NCBI GenBank assembly: GCA_934661735.1
Contig: CAKUJN010000001.1
Location: forward strand, 13,494-77,493
Direction of reading: 5' to 3'
Length of the DNA stretch: 64,000 nucleotides
From: an uncultured Oscillospiraceae bacterium
GTDB taxonomy: Bacteria; Bacillota; Clostridia; Oscillospirales; Oscillospiraceae
This document shows, in pieces, positions 7,331 through 16,545 of the stretch. Numbering within the stretch: position 1 is the stretch's first letter; each line of letters starts with the position of its first letter. The notes under the pieces are model-generated. The model did no database searches. It worked only from the letters and a program-made list of their open reading frames with translations, and was not told where the DNA came from. The position numbers and the translations under genes are program-made.

Positions 7331-9229
7331 TCAGATGCCAAGCGCCGCGCGCTTTGCTTCGATGCACTCGATCATCTTGTCGCCGAGCTTGTCGATGTCG
7401 GTTTCGACGACGAAGTGCGCCTCGACCCACTCCTTGCAGCCGGTCTCGCCCTGAAGCAGCTCGGTGATTTCGCTCGAGCCCTTGGAGTACGGATCGACGC
7501 CGAGGAACGTGTCAATGCCGGTGGCGACGACGTAGTTGCCGATGGAGACGGCCTTTTCGGACATCCATTCGGGTGCGCAGCCGCACAGCGGAATCTGGGA
7601 AATGTTGATGCCCCAGTCCTTTGCGATATCGGAGGCCAGGATCATCATACGGGAAATATCAACGCAGGAGCCCATGTGCAGAACGGGCGGAATGCCGACC
7701 AGCTCGCAGACACGGCGCAGACCCTCGCCGCAGTATTCTTTGGCGTCGGGGTCCATCAGACCGGCCTTTGCCGCTGCCTGCGCCGAGCAGCCGGAGAGAA
7801 TGACGATGATGTCGTTCTTCAGCAGCTTCTTCATCAGCTCGATGTGCGCATAGTCGGGACGGACCTTGGGGTTGTTGCAGCCGACCATGGCGACCGCGCC
7901 GCGCAGAACGCCGGACTTGACAACGTCAACCAGCGGGCGGGTGGTGCCGGTGATATCGACATGGGAGTTGGTGACGCCGTCAAGCTCCTTCTTGATGGCC
8001 TCGACCGAGTAGCCCACGCGAGCCTTGGTCTTGAGCTGGGGAATGTTGACCAGCTCGGGGTTGCGGTTCTTGAAGTTTTCAACCGCCATCTTCACAATCG
8101 CCTTTGCGTTGTCGGCCGCAGTGTCCTCATGGAACTCGATGAAGTCGGAGTCCGGCATGCGGGCGATGGGAGAGGTGGTGATGAACTTGGTATGGAAGCA
8201 CTTCGACAGCGGGCCGAGTGCGGGGAAGATGCACTGCACGTCAACGACGATGGCTTCGCACGCGCCCGTCAGGACGACGTTTTCCTGCTGCAGGAAGTTG
8301 CCGGCCATGGGAATGCCCTGACGCATGGCGACCTCGTTGCCGGTGCAGCAGACGCCGGCGATGTTGATGCCCTTCGCGCCGACGGACTTGGCAAGCGCGA
8401 CCATTTCAGGGTCCTGCGCGTAGAAAACGATCATTTCCGACAGCGACGGGTCGTGGCCGTGGACGATGATGTTGACCATGTCCTTGTCCATGACGCCGAT
8501 GTTGGCGGTGGTGTCAACGGGCTTCGGCGTGCCGAACAGAATGTCGGAGAACTCGGTGCCCATCATCGAGCCGCCCCAGCCGTCGGACAGGCCGGCGCGC
8601 AGCGCCTGCTTGATCAGAGCCTCGGGCAGCGACGAGCAGCCCATATGCGTCATGTGCATGGACTGGGAAACCTCGCGGTCAATGGCGCGCGGCTCGATGC
8701 CGGCCTTGTGCCACAGCTCCTGCGTATGCTCGGGCGCGCGCTTGAGATAGCGCTGTACGCCAAAGGGCTTGCCGTATTCCATCAGGCCGGTTTCGGCGAC
8801 CTCGTGGGCCAGATCGTAGATATCCTTGCCCTCGGTCTCAATGCCCCATTCGCCGGCGATTTTCTTCAGCTTTTCGGGGTCCTTGACCTGATACGCGCCG
8901 CCTTCCTTCGCCTGATACAGCGTGTGGCAGATCTGACGGCCGTGGTCGGAGTGCGTGGCCGAGCCGCCCGCGGTGAAGCGCAGGTAGTTACGGCCGACGA
9001 TGCCGTGAACGTCGCAGCCGCAGATGCCGCGCGGAGACTTCGGGGTGATGCGGCACGGACCCATGGAGCAGATGCGGCAGCAGGTGCCGGCTTCGCCGAA
9101 GCCGCAGTGCGGCGTCTGGTTCTTGACGCGCTGCTGCCAGGAATCGGCGCCGACCTTTTTGCCGGTTTCCAGCAGCTCGTTGGTTGCGGCTTCCATCTGT
9201 TCAATTGTGATTAAGCGTTCCCAATCCAT
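7331..9229 (-). CDS. acsA: Anaerobic carbon monoxide dehydrogenase catalytic subunit
   Basis: A 632-residue Ni-Fe-S carbon monoxide dehydrogenase (CooS/AcsA), which reduces CO2 to CO for acetyl-CoA synthase or oxidises CO. The N-terminal cysteine cluster CCRICSMGPCRI followed by a GICG segment supplies the B- and D-cluster ligands. Later segments such as GVCCTGNEVAMRQG, VDVQCIFPAL and ILSGCSAQAAAKAG carry C-cluster ligands. Length fits the family (about 620-675). It is the first gene of acsA-cooC-acsB, read leftward from a TTGACA/TAGAAT promoter through a leader of roughly 165 bases with strong secondary structure. A clear AGGAGG site precedes the ATG. Being next to acsB, it most likely works in the ACS complex rather than alone. 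Confidence 0.97.
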   Translation of the reverse strand: MDWERLITIEQMEAATNELLETGKKVGADSWQQRVKNQTPHCGFGEAGTCCRICSMGPCRITPKSPRGICGCDVHGIVGRNYLRFTAGGSATHSDHGRQICHTLYQAKEGGAYQVKDPEKLKKIAGEWGIETEGKDIYDLAHEVAETGLMEYGKPFGVQRYLKRAPEHTQELWHKAGIEPRAIDREVSQSMHMTHMGCSSLPEALIKQALRAGLSDGWGGSMMGTEFSDILFGTPKPVDTTANIGVMDKDMVNIIVHGHDPSLSEMIVFYAQDPEMVALAKSVGAKGINIAGVCCTGNEVAMRQGIPMAGNFLQQENVVLTGACEAIVVDVQCIFPALGPLSKCFHTKFITTSPIARMPDSDFIEFHEDTAADNAKAIVKMAVENFKNRNPELVNIPQLKTKARVGYSVEAIKKELDGVTNSHVDITGTTRPLVDVVKSGVLRGAVAMVGCNNPKVRPDYAHIELMKKLLKNDIIVILSGCSAQAAAKAGLMDPDAKEYCGEGLRRVCELVGIPPVLHMGSCVDISRMMILASDIAKDWGINISQIPLCGCAPEWMSEKAVSIGNYVVATGIDTFLGVDPYSKGSSEITELLQGETGCKEWVEAHFVVETDIDKLGDKMIECIEAKRAALGI

Positions 9230-9271
9230 TGATGATGTATCCTCCTAAACAATGTTTCTCTTCTTGTTGAC

Positions 9272-9353
9272 GGCGTCCGGAGTACTCCGTCGCCGCGCGG
9301 GGCGGGGCTTGCACGGTCGTCCGACCGGCTGCAAACGGATTCAGGCGGACGCC
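9272..9353 (-). promoter_or_regulatory. Structured 5' leader of acsA
   Basis: Between the promoter and the acsA start the transcript can fold into a closed multi-branch structure. An outer stem pairs GGCGTCCG (9353-9346) with CGGACGCC (9279-9272). Inside it is a strong hairpin at 9334-9309, with TTGCA and CGGTCG arms pairing to CGACCG and TGCAA, and next to the 3' outer strand lies the palindrome GGAGTACTCC. Everything is read on the minus strand. I do not recognise a known riboswitch class. Evidence is base pairing in one sequence only. Confidence 0.45.
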
Positions 9354-9402
9354 CGCAAAGGGGCAGAGTACCCCCAGGGCGCACGCTGACACAGTTTACT
9401 TC

Positions 9403-9431
9403 ATTCTAACAAGCGGACGGCGGAATGTCAA
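9403..9431 (-). promoter_or_regulatory. Sigma-A-type promoter of the CODH/ACS operon
   Basis: Minus strand TTGACA (9431-9426), 17 bases, TAGAAT (9408-9403): a near-consensus promoter about 175 bases before the acsA start. It is one of the best promoter matches in the window, consistent with strong expression. Confidence 0.75.
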
Positions 9432-9480
9432 CCGGAGCGGGGCGCAAAAAATCGAAGCGCGTAGAAAAACGACAGTAAAA

Positions 9481-9524
9481 ATTGTGAAAAATACCGAACC
9501 TCGGAAATGGCTCCGAGGTTCGGT
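9481..9524 (-). terminator. Rho-independent terminator of the mscS/small membrane protein side
   Basis: The perfect arms ACCGAACCTCGG and CCGAGGTTCGGT (9493-9524) are followed on the minus strand by ATTTTTCA. It lies eight bases past the stop of the 9532-10011 gene and separates it from the acsA promoter. Confidence 0.9.
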
Positions 9525-9531
9525 AATCTGT

Positions 9532-10011
9532 TTATGCCTGCGCCGTCATGGTATCGAGAAAATCAATCAGCGATTCATAGTCCAGCACATGCCAGACCGT
9601 AGTGAGAAAGCCGCGCGAGATGCTGCGGCAGGCGTAGTTGGTGGTGAAGCGCTGCTGCGGCGCGCCGACCGGCAGCCGGATTGCCCCGTCCGGCAGCTCG
9701 AGCTTTATCTCATAGCGGACATTGGCGTTATTGACCGTGTTGGGTATGTAAATAAATCGGGTGCAGCGCGTCTGCGTCAGCCGGTCGATCAGCGCATCGC
9801 GGTCGATGTACTCTGTAACATCGAGATACGTGCTGCCGGTATATTTCCAGACGCGTATGGGCGCGTCCCGCGCGCTGCGCAGATCGCGGCCCGTGAGCAG
9901 CGGGCGCGGCTGGAGCTGCCACAGCAGAAAAACAGCCGCCAGCACCAGAAATACAAGCAGGATCGTCAGCTTTTTGTGCCGTATGAAGAAGCGCCCTCCG
10001 GATGCGTTCAT
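9532..10011 (-). CDS. Small membrane-anchored protein of unknown function
   Basis: A 159-residue protein I do not recognise. A basic start (RHKK) is followed by one hydrophobic helix at about residues 15-32 (LTILLVFLVLAAVFLLW), which would place the remaining 125 residues outside the membrane; there is no lipobox and no obvious cleavage site. The soluble part contains two cysteines and a YIPNTVNNANVRYEI segment with alternating polar and apolar residues, suggesting beta structure. The ATG has a GGAGGG site. It lies about 105 bases downstream of mscS on the same strand and ends at a clear terminator, so it may be the last gene of the ftsH-mscS side. Confidence 0.7.
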   Translation of the reverse strand: MNASGGRFFIRHKKLTILLVFLVLAAVFLLWQLQPRPLLTGRDLRSARDAPIRVWKYTGSTYLDVTEYIDRDALIDRLTQTRCTRFIYIPNTVNNANVRYEIKLELPDGAIRLPVGAPQQRFTTNYACRSISRGFLTTVWHVLDYESLIDFLDTMTAQA

Positions 10012-10117
10012 GCGATGCCCTCCGTTTGAATCACAGACGGGAAAACGGCGGATCGGATAGCTTCACATTAACAGAAAACGAAAAAGCTGTCGATTTTTAT
10101 GAAGAAAAATTAAGAAA

Positions 10118-10981
10118 TCACCTGTCCATATGCACATTGATGTGCGGATATGTCATCTGAATGCCCGCCTCGTCAAACACACGCTTGACGTTTTCCAGCA
10201 CGTCGAAATAGACCGGCCAGTAGTCGGCGCTGTGCACCAGAAAGCGGAGCGTATATTCGATGCAGCTGTCGGCGTATTTGCTGACGCGGGCAAAAACCGG
10301 CTCGTCCGGCAGAACGCGGTCGTCCTGCGCCGCGCGGCGCAGTGCGGCCTTGACTGTCTCGATATCGGCATCATAGCCCGCCGAAATCGTCAGCACAACG
10401 CGGCGGTTCTCCTCGGACGAGTAATTGGTGATGCTTCCGGCAAGGACCTGGCTGTTCGGGATGCGGATATCCCTGCCGTCAAGAGTGACAAGGCGCGTGT
10501 AGAGAATGCCGATTTCGCGCACGGTACCCTCCATGCCGCTCACGGCGATATAGTCGCCGACCTTGTACGGCTTTGAGGTCAGGAGCATCACGGCGCTGAT
10601 CGTATTCGATAGCGCGTTCTGCACGGAGAGTGAAATGGCAAGGCCCGCAATGCTGAAAATCGCCAGCAGCGACGAGGTGTCCACGCCCAGCGTTCCGGCG
10701 ATGAGCATGATGGCGATGAAAACCAGCACCAGCCGCACCATCGTCCGGATAAAGCCGTGCGCGCTTTTTTCCAGACGCGAGCGTTCAAGAACGCGGCTGG
10801 TCAGCCGCATCAGGATTTTGATGAATACAACGCACACAACCAGCAGAATTGCGGCGGCGATGATTTTTGACAGCGCGTGCGTGCCGAGATATTTGTCCCA
10901 GAATGACTGCGCGCTGTTTCCGGCGCTCTCCAGCGCCAGACCGATTTCGGAGGCCACGGCGGCGGCTTCATTTTGCGGCAT
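10118..10981 (-). CDS. mscS: Small-conductance mechanosensitive channel (MscS family)
   Basis: A 287-residue MscS-type channel that opens under membrane tension and releases solutes on osmotic downshock. Three transmembrane segments are visible (about residues 38-60, 82-102 and 105-130). The third is the pore helix with Ala/Gly/Ser packing (LLAIFSIAGLAISLSVQNALSN), followed by the beta domain (VGDYIAVSGMEGTVREIGILYTRL and RIPNSQVLAGSITNYS) and a C-terminal alpha/beta domain. Length matches E. coli MscS (286). It lies 62 bases downstream of ftsH on the same strand, with a hairpin in between. Confidence 0.93.
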   Translation of the reverse strand: MPQNEAAAVASEIGLALESAGNSAQSFWDKYLGTHALSKIIAAAILLVVCVVFIKILMRLTSRVLERSRLEKSAHGFIRTMVRLVLVFIAIMLIAGTLGVDTSSLLAIFSIAGLAISLSVQNALSNTISAVMLLTSKPYKVGDYIAVSGMEGTVREIGILYTRLVTLDGRDIRIPNSQVLAGSITNYSSEENRRVVLTISAGYDADIETVKAALRRAAQDDRVLPDEPVFARVSKYADSCIEYTLRFLVHSADYWPVYFDVLENVKRVFDEAGIQMTYPHINVHMDR

Positions 10982-11003
10982 GAAAACACTCCCTTACATG
11001 ACG

Positions 11004-11031
11004 CGCTCCACACGCGTGCGCGTGTGGAGCG
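11004..11031 (-). terminator. Hairpin between ftsH and mscS
   Basis: Perfect 12-bp arms (CGCTCCACACGC and its complement) around a four-base loop, 13 bases past the ftsH stop. No U-tract follows on either strand, so it may attenuate or protect the 3' end rather than terminate fully. Confidence 0.5.
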
Positions 11032-11043
11032 GCGGAATTTCTG

Positions 11044-13020
11044 TCAGTCCTGTGCAGGCTCGGCCGGTTCGGACGGCTGCGCCTCCGTATCGGCGGCTTC
11101 GCCGGTCGTTTCGGGAAGCTGCGCCTTGTCGGCGTTGATATAGGCCATCAGCTCGTCGCCGGTGATCGTCTCCTTCTGAAGCAGATACAGCGCGATTTCA
11201 TCCAGAAGTCCGCGGTGCTCGGCCAGAATGCGCTTTGCGTCGGCGTAGCATTTTGCCAGCAGCGACTGGATCTCCGCATCTGCGGCGGAGGCCGTGGAGT
11301 CGGCGCAGTTCATCATGGTGCTGCCGTCCAGATACGGGTTGGAGACGGTGGAAAGCGCCATCAGGCCGAACTTGTCGCTCATGCCGTACTGCGTGACCAT
11401 CTTGCGGGCCAGATCCGTCGCGCGCTCGATGTCGTTCGACGCGCCGGTGGTCTGAATGCCGAACACGGTCTGCTCGGCTGCACGCCCGCCAAGGAGCGTC
11501 TGAAGCTCGACGATCAATTCTTCTTTACTGGACAGGAACTTTTCCTCCTCGGGCATCTGCATGGTGTAGCCCAGCGCGCCGGAGGTATGCGGGACGATGG
11601 TAATCTTGGAAACGGGCTGCGTGTGCTTTTGCAGCGCGGCGACCAGCGCGTGGCCGACCTCGTGGTACGACACGATGCGCTTTTCCATGTCGGTCAGGAC
11701 GGTGCCCTTCTTTTCGGTGCCGGCGATGACCGTTTCAAACGAGGCAAGCAGATCCTGCTGGTTGACGGTCTTGCGGCCCTGACGCACGGCGCGCAGCGCC
11801 GCCTCGTTGACCAGATTCGCAAGGTCCGCGCCCACGGCGCCCGCCGTGACCTGCGCAATCTTGTGCAGGTCCACGTCCTCGGCCAGCTTGATGTTGCGCG
11901 TATGCACGCGCAGCGTCTGATACCGGCCCTGAAGATTCGGCCGGTCGACGATGATGCGCCGGTCAAAGCGGCCCGCGCGCAAAAGCGCCTTGTCCAGAAT
12001 TTCGGGCCGGTTCGTCGCGGCAAGAATGACAACGCCCTTGCTGGAATCGAAGCCGTCGATTTCGGCCAGCAGCTGATTGAGCGTCTGCTCGCGCTCGTCG
12101 TTGCCGCCGAACTTGCTGTCGCGCGTGCGGCCGATGGCGTCGATTTCGTCGATGAAGATGATGGCGGGCGCAACCTTGTTGGCCTCCTGGAACAGGCTTC
12201 TCACGCGGCTTGCGCCGACGCCGACGAACATTTCCACAAAGTCCGAGCCGGAGATTGAGAAGAACGGCACGTTCGCCTCGCCCGCGACGGCCTTGGCCAG
12301 CAGGGTTTTGCCCGTGCCCGGCGAGCCGACCAGAAGCGCGCCCTTCGGCAGCTTTGCGCCGATGGCGGCGTATTTCTGCGGGTTGTGCAGGAAATCTATG
12401 ATCTCAACCAGCGACTCCTTGGCCTCGTCCTGACCGGCCACGTCCGCAAACGTGACGCCGGTCTGCTTTTCCATATAGACCTTGGCCTTGTTTTCACCGA
12501 TGCCGAAGCCGCCGATTCCGCCGCCGCCCATCCGCTTGGTCATGCTGCGCATCAGCAGGCTGAACAGCAGATACATCACGGCCACGGGGATGACCCATGA
12601 GATGATAAAGGAGACGATGGGGCTCATTTCCTCGACGATTTCCACCTGGAACTGCGAGCCTCTCGCGCGCAGCTCGTCGGCCAGCGACGTCGTGTCCTGA
12701 TTGGGAAGCAGGCCGGTGTAGTACAGCCGCTGCTTTCCGGCGGACTTCTGCGCCTCCTCCTTTGTGGTGATGATCAGGCGGTCCTTCTGGAATTCCACCG
12801 ACTGAATCTCGTCCTTATCCAGCATGTCGAGGAACTCGTCATAGCGGATCTGCGTCAGATACGCGTTTGAGATGGACGCGTAGAGCGAATTGATCAGCAG
12901 CACCGCGACCAGCGCCGCAACGACCAGCAGGATAATCCGCTTGCCGCGGCGCTCATCGTCGTTGTTCTGGCTGCCGCCGTTCTGGTTGTTCTGGTTTTTC
13001 TTTTTTGGGTCCTGATTCAA
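11044..13020 (-). CDS. ftsH: ATP-dependent zinc metalloprotease FtsH
   Basis: A 658-residue membrane AAA+ protease that degrades misfolded or regulated membrane and cytosolic proteins. In order: an Asn/Lys-rich cytosolic start, a first membrane helix (about residues 29-46), an extracytoplasmic domain, a second helix (about 133-155), and the AAA module with Walker A GSPGTGKT (Ser replaces the usual second Pro), Walker [12 protein letters not shown] and the second-region-of-homology arginines in [10 protein letters not shown]. The protease domain has HEVGH at about 453-457 and the third zinc ligand region after ATDLARKMV. The start is a TTG with a GAGGGTG site. The gene diverges from rlmB and has its own promoter. 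Confidence 0.97.
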   Translation of the reverse strand: MNQDPKKKNQNNQNGGSQNNDDERRGKRIILLVVAALVAVLLINSLYASISNAYLTQIRYDEFLDMLDKDEIQSVEFQKDRLIITTKEEAQKSAGKQRLYYTGLLPNQDTTSLADELRARGSQFQVEIVEEMSPIVSFIISWVIPVAVMYLLFSLLMRSMTKRMGGGGIGGFGIGENKAKVYMEKQTGVTFADVAGQDEAKESLVEIIDFLHNPQKYAAIGAKLPKGALLVGSPGTGKTLLAKAVAGEANVPFFSISGSDFVEMFVGVGASRVRSLFQEANKVAPAIIFIDEIDAIGRTRDSKFGGNDEREQTLNQLLAEIDGFDSSKGVVILAATNRPEILDKALLRAGRFDRRIIVDRPNLQGRYQTLRVHTRNIKLAEDVDLHKIAQVTAGAVGADLANLVNEAALRAVRQGRKTVNQQDLLASFETVIAGTEKKGTVLTDMEKRIVSYHEVGHALVAALQKHTQPVSKITIVPHTSGALGYTMQMPEEEKFLSSKEELIVELQTLLGGRAAEQTVFGIQTTGASNDIERATDLARKMVTQYGMSDKFGLMALSTVSNPYLDGSTMMNCADSTASAADAEIQSLLAKCYADAKRILAEHRGLLDEIALYLLQKETITGDELMAYINADKAQLPETTGEAADTEAQPSEPAEPAQD

Positions 13021-13080
13021 AATCTATGCACCCTCTTTCTGCAAAAGGTATGGAAAATTCTGCGTTTTGACAGTGGGAAC

Positions 13081-13109
13081 ATCTTAGCACACGAAATTAG
13101 TTTTTACAA
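13081..13109 (-). promoter_or_regulatory. Promoter for ftsH
   Basis: Minus strand TTGTAA (13109-13104), 17 bases, TAAGAT (13086-13081), about 60 bases before the ftsH start. Confidence 0.5.
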
Positions 13110-13163
13110 GGAGCGGCAATCAAACAAGCGGTAAATTTTCTGTGAATTTCCTTTTTGCAGATG

Positions 13164-13192
13164 TTGTTTCCCCGTGCCGAGTCTGATATAAT
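13164..13192 (+). promoter_or_regulatory. Promoter for rlmB
   Basis: TTGTTT (13164-13169), 17 bases, TATAAT (13187-13192), about 100 bases before rlmB. It is divergent from the ftsH promoter, with about 55 bases between them. Confidence 0.65.
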
Positions 13193-13295
13193 ACAGTGCA
13201 GAATAGGTGTAGTGTGCCCGTGCGTCGGCATGACGCGCGGCTGTGCCGAAAAATAAAACGAAACAAATGGCGCGTCCGCGCGCCGGAGAGAAGAA

Positions 13296-14117
13296 ATGAG
13301 AGATTATCAGAAACGAAACGATTCCGGCCGTCCGGCCGGTGCGCGCCCGCGCGCCCCGCGCGAGCGTGAATATGATGCCGAAACGGCGGAAAACCTGCTG
13401 GAGGGGCGCAACGCCCTGTCCGAGGCGCTGGCCGCAGGCCGTCCGGTGGACAAGGTCTATATCGCCGCCGGCGACACCGACCGCGCGCTGGGGCGGCTGG
13501 CAGCGCTGGCAAAGCAGGCGGGTGCGGTCGTGGTTGAGACCGACCGCCGCAAGCTCGATCAGATGAGCGCCACCGGCGCGCATCAGGGCGTGATTGCCGT
13601 GACGGCGGCGCACAGCTACGCCACGCTGGACGAAATTTTTGCGCGCGCAGACGAAAGCGGCGAGCCGCCGCTGATCGTCATCTGCGACGAGCTGACCGAT
13701 CCGCACAATCTGGGCGCGATTCTGCGTACCGCCGAGTGCGCGGGCGCGCACGGCGTGATCATTCCGAAGCGCCGGAGCGTCGGCCTGACGGCTGTTGTGG
13801 GCAAGGCGTCCGCGGGCGCGGTCGAGTATATGCCGGTTGCGCGCGTCAACAACATTGCCGCGGCAATCAAAGAGCTGAAATCACGCGGTGTATGGGTCTA
13901 CGGCACGGCAGCCGACGGCGCGACGCCGCTGTACGGCGCCGACCTCAAGGGCGCGGTGGCCATCGTCATCGGGAACGAGGGCGAGGGCATGAGCCGTCTG
14001 GTCGCGGAAAGCTGTGATTTTAAGGTCAGTATTCCCATGAAGGGACATATCTCCTCGCTCAATGCGTCAGCCGCGGCGGCAATTCTGCTGTACGAGGCGG
14101 TCCGTCAGAGAGGATAA
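13296..14117 (+). CDS. rlmB: 23S rRNA (guanosine-2'-O)-methyltransferase RlmB (SpoU family)
   Basis: A 273-residue TrmH/SpoU-family RNA 2'-O-methyltransferase; RlmB methylates a guanosine in 23S rRNA using S-adenosylmethionine. After a basic, Arg/Pro-rich N-terminus comes a substrate-binding domain from about residue 37 (NLLEGRNALSEAL). The SPOUT domain follows, with motif 1 DPHNLGAILRTAECAGA, motif 2 VIGNEGEGMSR and motif 3 IPMKGHISSLNASAAAAI, which form the trefoil knot and SAM site. The ATG has a GGAGAG site. It begins a rightward group with the next membrane protein, about 80 bases apart. RlmB versus another TrmH-family member is a family-level call. Confidence 0.9.
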   Translation: MRDYQKRNDSGRPAGARPRAPREREYDAETAENLLEGRNALSEALAAGRPVDKVYIAAGDTDRALGRLAALAKQAGAVVVETDRRKLDQMSATGAHQGVIAVTAAHSYATLDEIFARADESGEPPLIVICDELTDPHNLGAILRTAECAGAHGVIIPKRRSVGLTAVVGKASAGAVEYMPVARVNNIAAAIKELKSRGVWVYGTAADGATPLYGADLKGAVAIVIGNEGEGMSRLVAESCDFKVSIPMKGHISSLNASAAAAILLYEAVRQRG

Positions 14118-14195
14118 GTAAGAGAAAAGCAACGAAAGAGACAGTGCGCCGTGCGCGCGGATTGTGGACTAGGAGCCTGGGATCAGGGAGCTGCT

Positions 14196-16289
14196 ATGAA
14201 GGACAGACCGCAGAAGCGGGAGACAGAACAACTGCATACCGGATCTGCGCCCGTGGAGCTGGAGGAATACTCGCTTGAGGAGATCATGCGCGAGTTCGGC
14301 GGCTGGAGCGACTGGAGCGAAAAGGATACGGGTCTGACGCCGCCTGCACCGCCCGAGCCGGAAGCTCCGCCGGAGACACCGGAGGCGCAGAAGCCGGAAC
14401 CGGAGCCGCAGGAGCCGCCGCAGGCGGAGCCCGCGGCGGAAGCGGGCGGAGATACAATCCGCTTTGCGCCGGTGCAGGAGCCGGAACCGGAGCCGCCGCG
14501 CATCTGGACGTACAAGGGCGAGCCGACGCCGCAGGACGCCGCGCCGGAGGACCGCGACACGCGCCGTGCCGCGCAGAAACAGCGCCGCCGCGATGAGCGC
14601 TTTGCGAAAAAGCAGGCGCGCATGAAGCAGCAGCGCGCCCGCCGGATGGAAAAGCCCGAGCGGGTGTTCCCGTCGCCGGAGGCGGCGTATCAGGCCTACT
14701 GCGGGAAAAGCTCGCTGCGGCTGCGGCTGCTGGCGTCGCTGGTGCTGTTTCTGGCGTCGGCGGTGATGCTGGCGCTGTGCAATTACACGGTTCAGGGCGT
14801 CGATTTCTCGGGAAAAACGCGTCTGATTACAATTTTAATGCTGGCGTTCATGCTTTTGCAGGCGGTTTTGAGCTATGACGTGCTGGCGCTCGGCGTGCTG
14901 CGCGCGCTTCAGCTGCGCTTTGATCATCTGAGCCTGCTGGCGCTTCTGACGCTCAGCTGCACGGCCGATACGCTTTTCGCGATTCCGGCGGGGCGGATAC
15001 CGTTCTGTCCGGTGGCCTCGCTGGCACTTCTGACGGCGCTGTGGGCGCAGCTGCTGCATATTACGGCCAAACGCCGGAGCATGAAGGCCGTCTGCTCGAT
15101 GCCGTCGCCGGTTGCCGCCGTCCGCGAGGAAAAGGCGTGGCACGGCAAGGACTGCATCTTCCGCACGGCCGGCGACAGGGAGGCGTTTGTGCTTCAGCTG
15201 GAGCTTCCGGACGCGACGCGGCGCGTGATGCGCGTCTACGCGCCGGCGGCCGCCGGCGTTACGCTGGCGCTCGCGGTCCTGACGGCGCTCCGCGCCGACG
15301 GGAGCTTTTTCTGGGCATGGACAGCCATGCTGGCGGCGGGGTATCCGCTTGGCGTGCTGATCGCGTACCCCAGACCGTTTGCCATCTGTGCAAAGCGCCT
15401 GCTGCGCCGCGGCGCGGCGGTGGCCGGCTGGCAGGGCGCAAAAAATCTGAGCGGCGAGTGCGAGCTGATCATCACGGACGCGGATCTGTTTCCGCCGGAC
15501 AATGTGACGCTCAACGGCATGAAAATTTACTCCGACCGGAGCGTGACCCAGATCGTGGGCTACGCCACGGCGGTTGTGGAAACGGCGGGGAGCGGACTTG
15601 TGCCGCTGTTCCGCGAGATTCAGGCCAGCCAGAACGGCCGGCACTACAGCGTTGAGACGTTCCGCCGCTATGAGGGCGGCGGTCTCGGCGCGGAGCTTCA
15701 GGGCGACGTGGTGCTGATGGGCTCGCTTGCGTTCATGAAGCTCATGCGTGTGCGCATGCCGGAGGGCGCGGGACTGAAGCAGGCGGTGTATCTGGCCATC
15801 AACTCCGAGCTTGCGGCGGTTTTCGCGCTGCACTACGCGCCCGACGCGGGCGCGCAGTCCAGTCTGCACGCCGCCACGCACAGCGGCGCGCTGATTCCGA
15901 TGCTGGCGACGCGTGATTTCATGATCACGCCGCAGTTTCTCAAGCACCGCTACAAGCTTCCGCCCGAGCGGATCGAATTTCCCACCGTCGAGGAACGGGC
16001 GCGGCTTTCCTCGCCCGAGGCTGTCCGAGACCCGCGGCAGGGCGCGATGATGGCGCGCGGCGGCTTCCAGAGCTTTGTCGCGGCCGTGACCGGCGCGCGG
16101 ACGCTGCGCAGCGCGGCGCGCGGCGCGGCGGGCGTGGCCGTGCTGGGCGGCGTGATCGGCATACTGGTCCTGTTTTTCCTGACGTTCATCGGCTCGGTGC
16201 AGGCCGTTTCGGCGTGGAATCTGCTGATTTTCGCGCTGCTGTGGCTGCTGCCGTCACTGCTGCTGACGGGACTTCATGCCGGTATGTAG
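14196..16289 (+). CDS. Large membrane protein resembling a catalytically inactive P-type ATPase
   Basis: A 697-residue protein with no clear named family. Residues about 35-115 are Pro/Glu-rich; about 120-150 are very basic (Arg/Lys/Gln, probably helical). From about 160 there are roughly eight hydrophobic segments, the last pair at the extreme C-terminus. Between them is a soluble region laid out like a P1-type ATPase: RRGAAVAGWQGAKNL, then LIITDADLF at about 424-432 where DKTGTLT would be, then GLGAELQGDVVLMGS like the nucleotide-domain GxG motif, then LAINSELAAVFAL and LIPMLATRDF where VxMLTGDN would be. The Lys, Thr and Gly of the phosphorylation loop and the GDN hinge are missing, so transport by phosphorylation looks impossible. 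The start at 14196 has an AGGGAG site; a GTG at 14151 lacks one. The resemblance is by eye. Confidence 0.75.
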   Translation: MKDRPQKRETEQLHTGSAPVELEEYSLEEIMREFGGWSDWSEKDTGLTPPAPPEPEAPPETPEAQKPEPEPQEPPQAEPAAEAGGDTIRFAPVQEPEPEPPRIWTYKGEPTPQDAAPEDRDTRRAAQKQRRRDERFAKKQARMKQQRARRMEKPERVFPSPEAAYQAYCGKSSLRLRLLASLVLFLASAVMLALCNYTVQGVDFSGKTRLITILMLAFMLLQAVLSYDVLALGVLRALQLRFDHLSLLALLTLSCTADTLFAIPAGRIPFCPVASLALLTALWAQLLHITAKRRSMKAVCSMPSPVAAVREEKAWHGKDCIFRTAGDREAFVLQLELPDATRRVMRVYAPAAAGVTLALAVLTALRADGSFFWAWTAMLAAGYPLGVLIAYPRPFAICAKRLLRRGAAVAGWQGAKNLSGECELIITDADLFPPDNVTLNGMKIYSDRSVTQIVGYATAVVETAGSGLVPLFREIQASQNGRHYSVETFRRYEGGGLGAELQGDVVLMGSLAFMKLMRVRMPEGAGLKQAVYLAINSELAAVFALHYAPDAGAQSSLHAATHSGALIPMLATRDFMITPQFLKHRYKLPPERIEFPTVEERARLSSPEAVRDPRQGAMMARGGFQSFVAAVTGARTLRSAARGAAGVAVLGGVIGILVLFFLTFIGSVQAVSAWNLLIFALLWLLPSLLLTGLHAGM

Positions 16290-16429
16290 CGGCTGATGCG
16301 CGCATCATAATAAAATACAGCGGCGGGTGCATACACGGTATGTGCCCGCCGCTTGCCATATCTGATGCGGTTTTTCGGACATGCACACGGCGGCAGATGT
16401 ATTTTTCTGAGAAATCCATAAGATAATGT

Positions 16430-16458
16430 TTGCATTCTGGCCGGCGTTCGTTTATAAT
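16430..16458 (+). promoter_or_regulatory. Promoter for the EF-G-like gene
   Basis: TTGCAT (16430-16435), 17 bases, TATAAT (16453-16458). The 88-base leader that follows has three small stems: GACTC/GAGTC at about 16460, GCC/GGC with a four-base loop at about 16488, and CAACC/GGTTG at about 16498-16521. An AAAGGAG site then precedes the ATG at 16546. Confidence 0.7.
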
Positions 16459-16545
16459 GGACTCTAAGAGTCGGCTAAAATGTGTACTGCCGAGAGGCAA
16501 CCGCGTACCCGCCGCGGGTTGTCTGGAGAAAGGAGAACGTAAACT

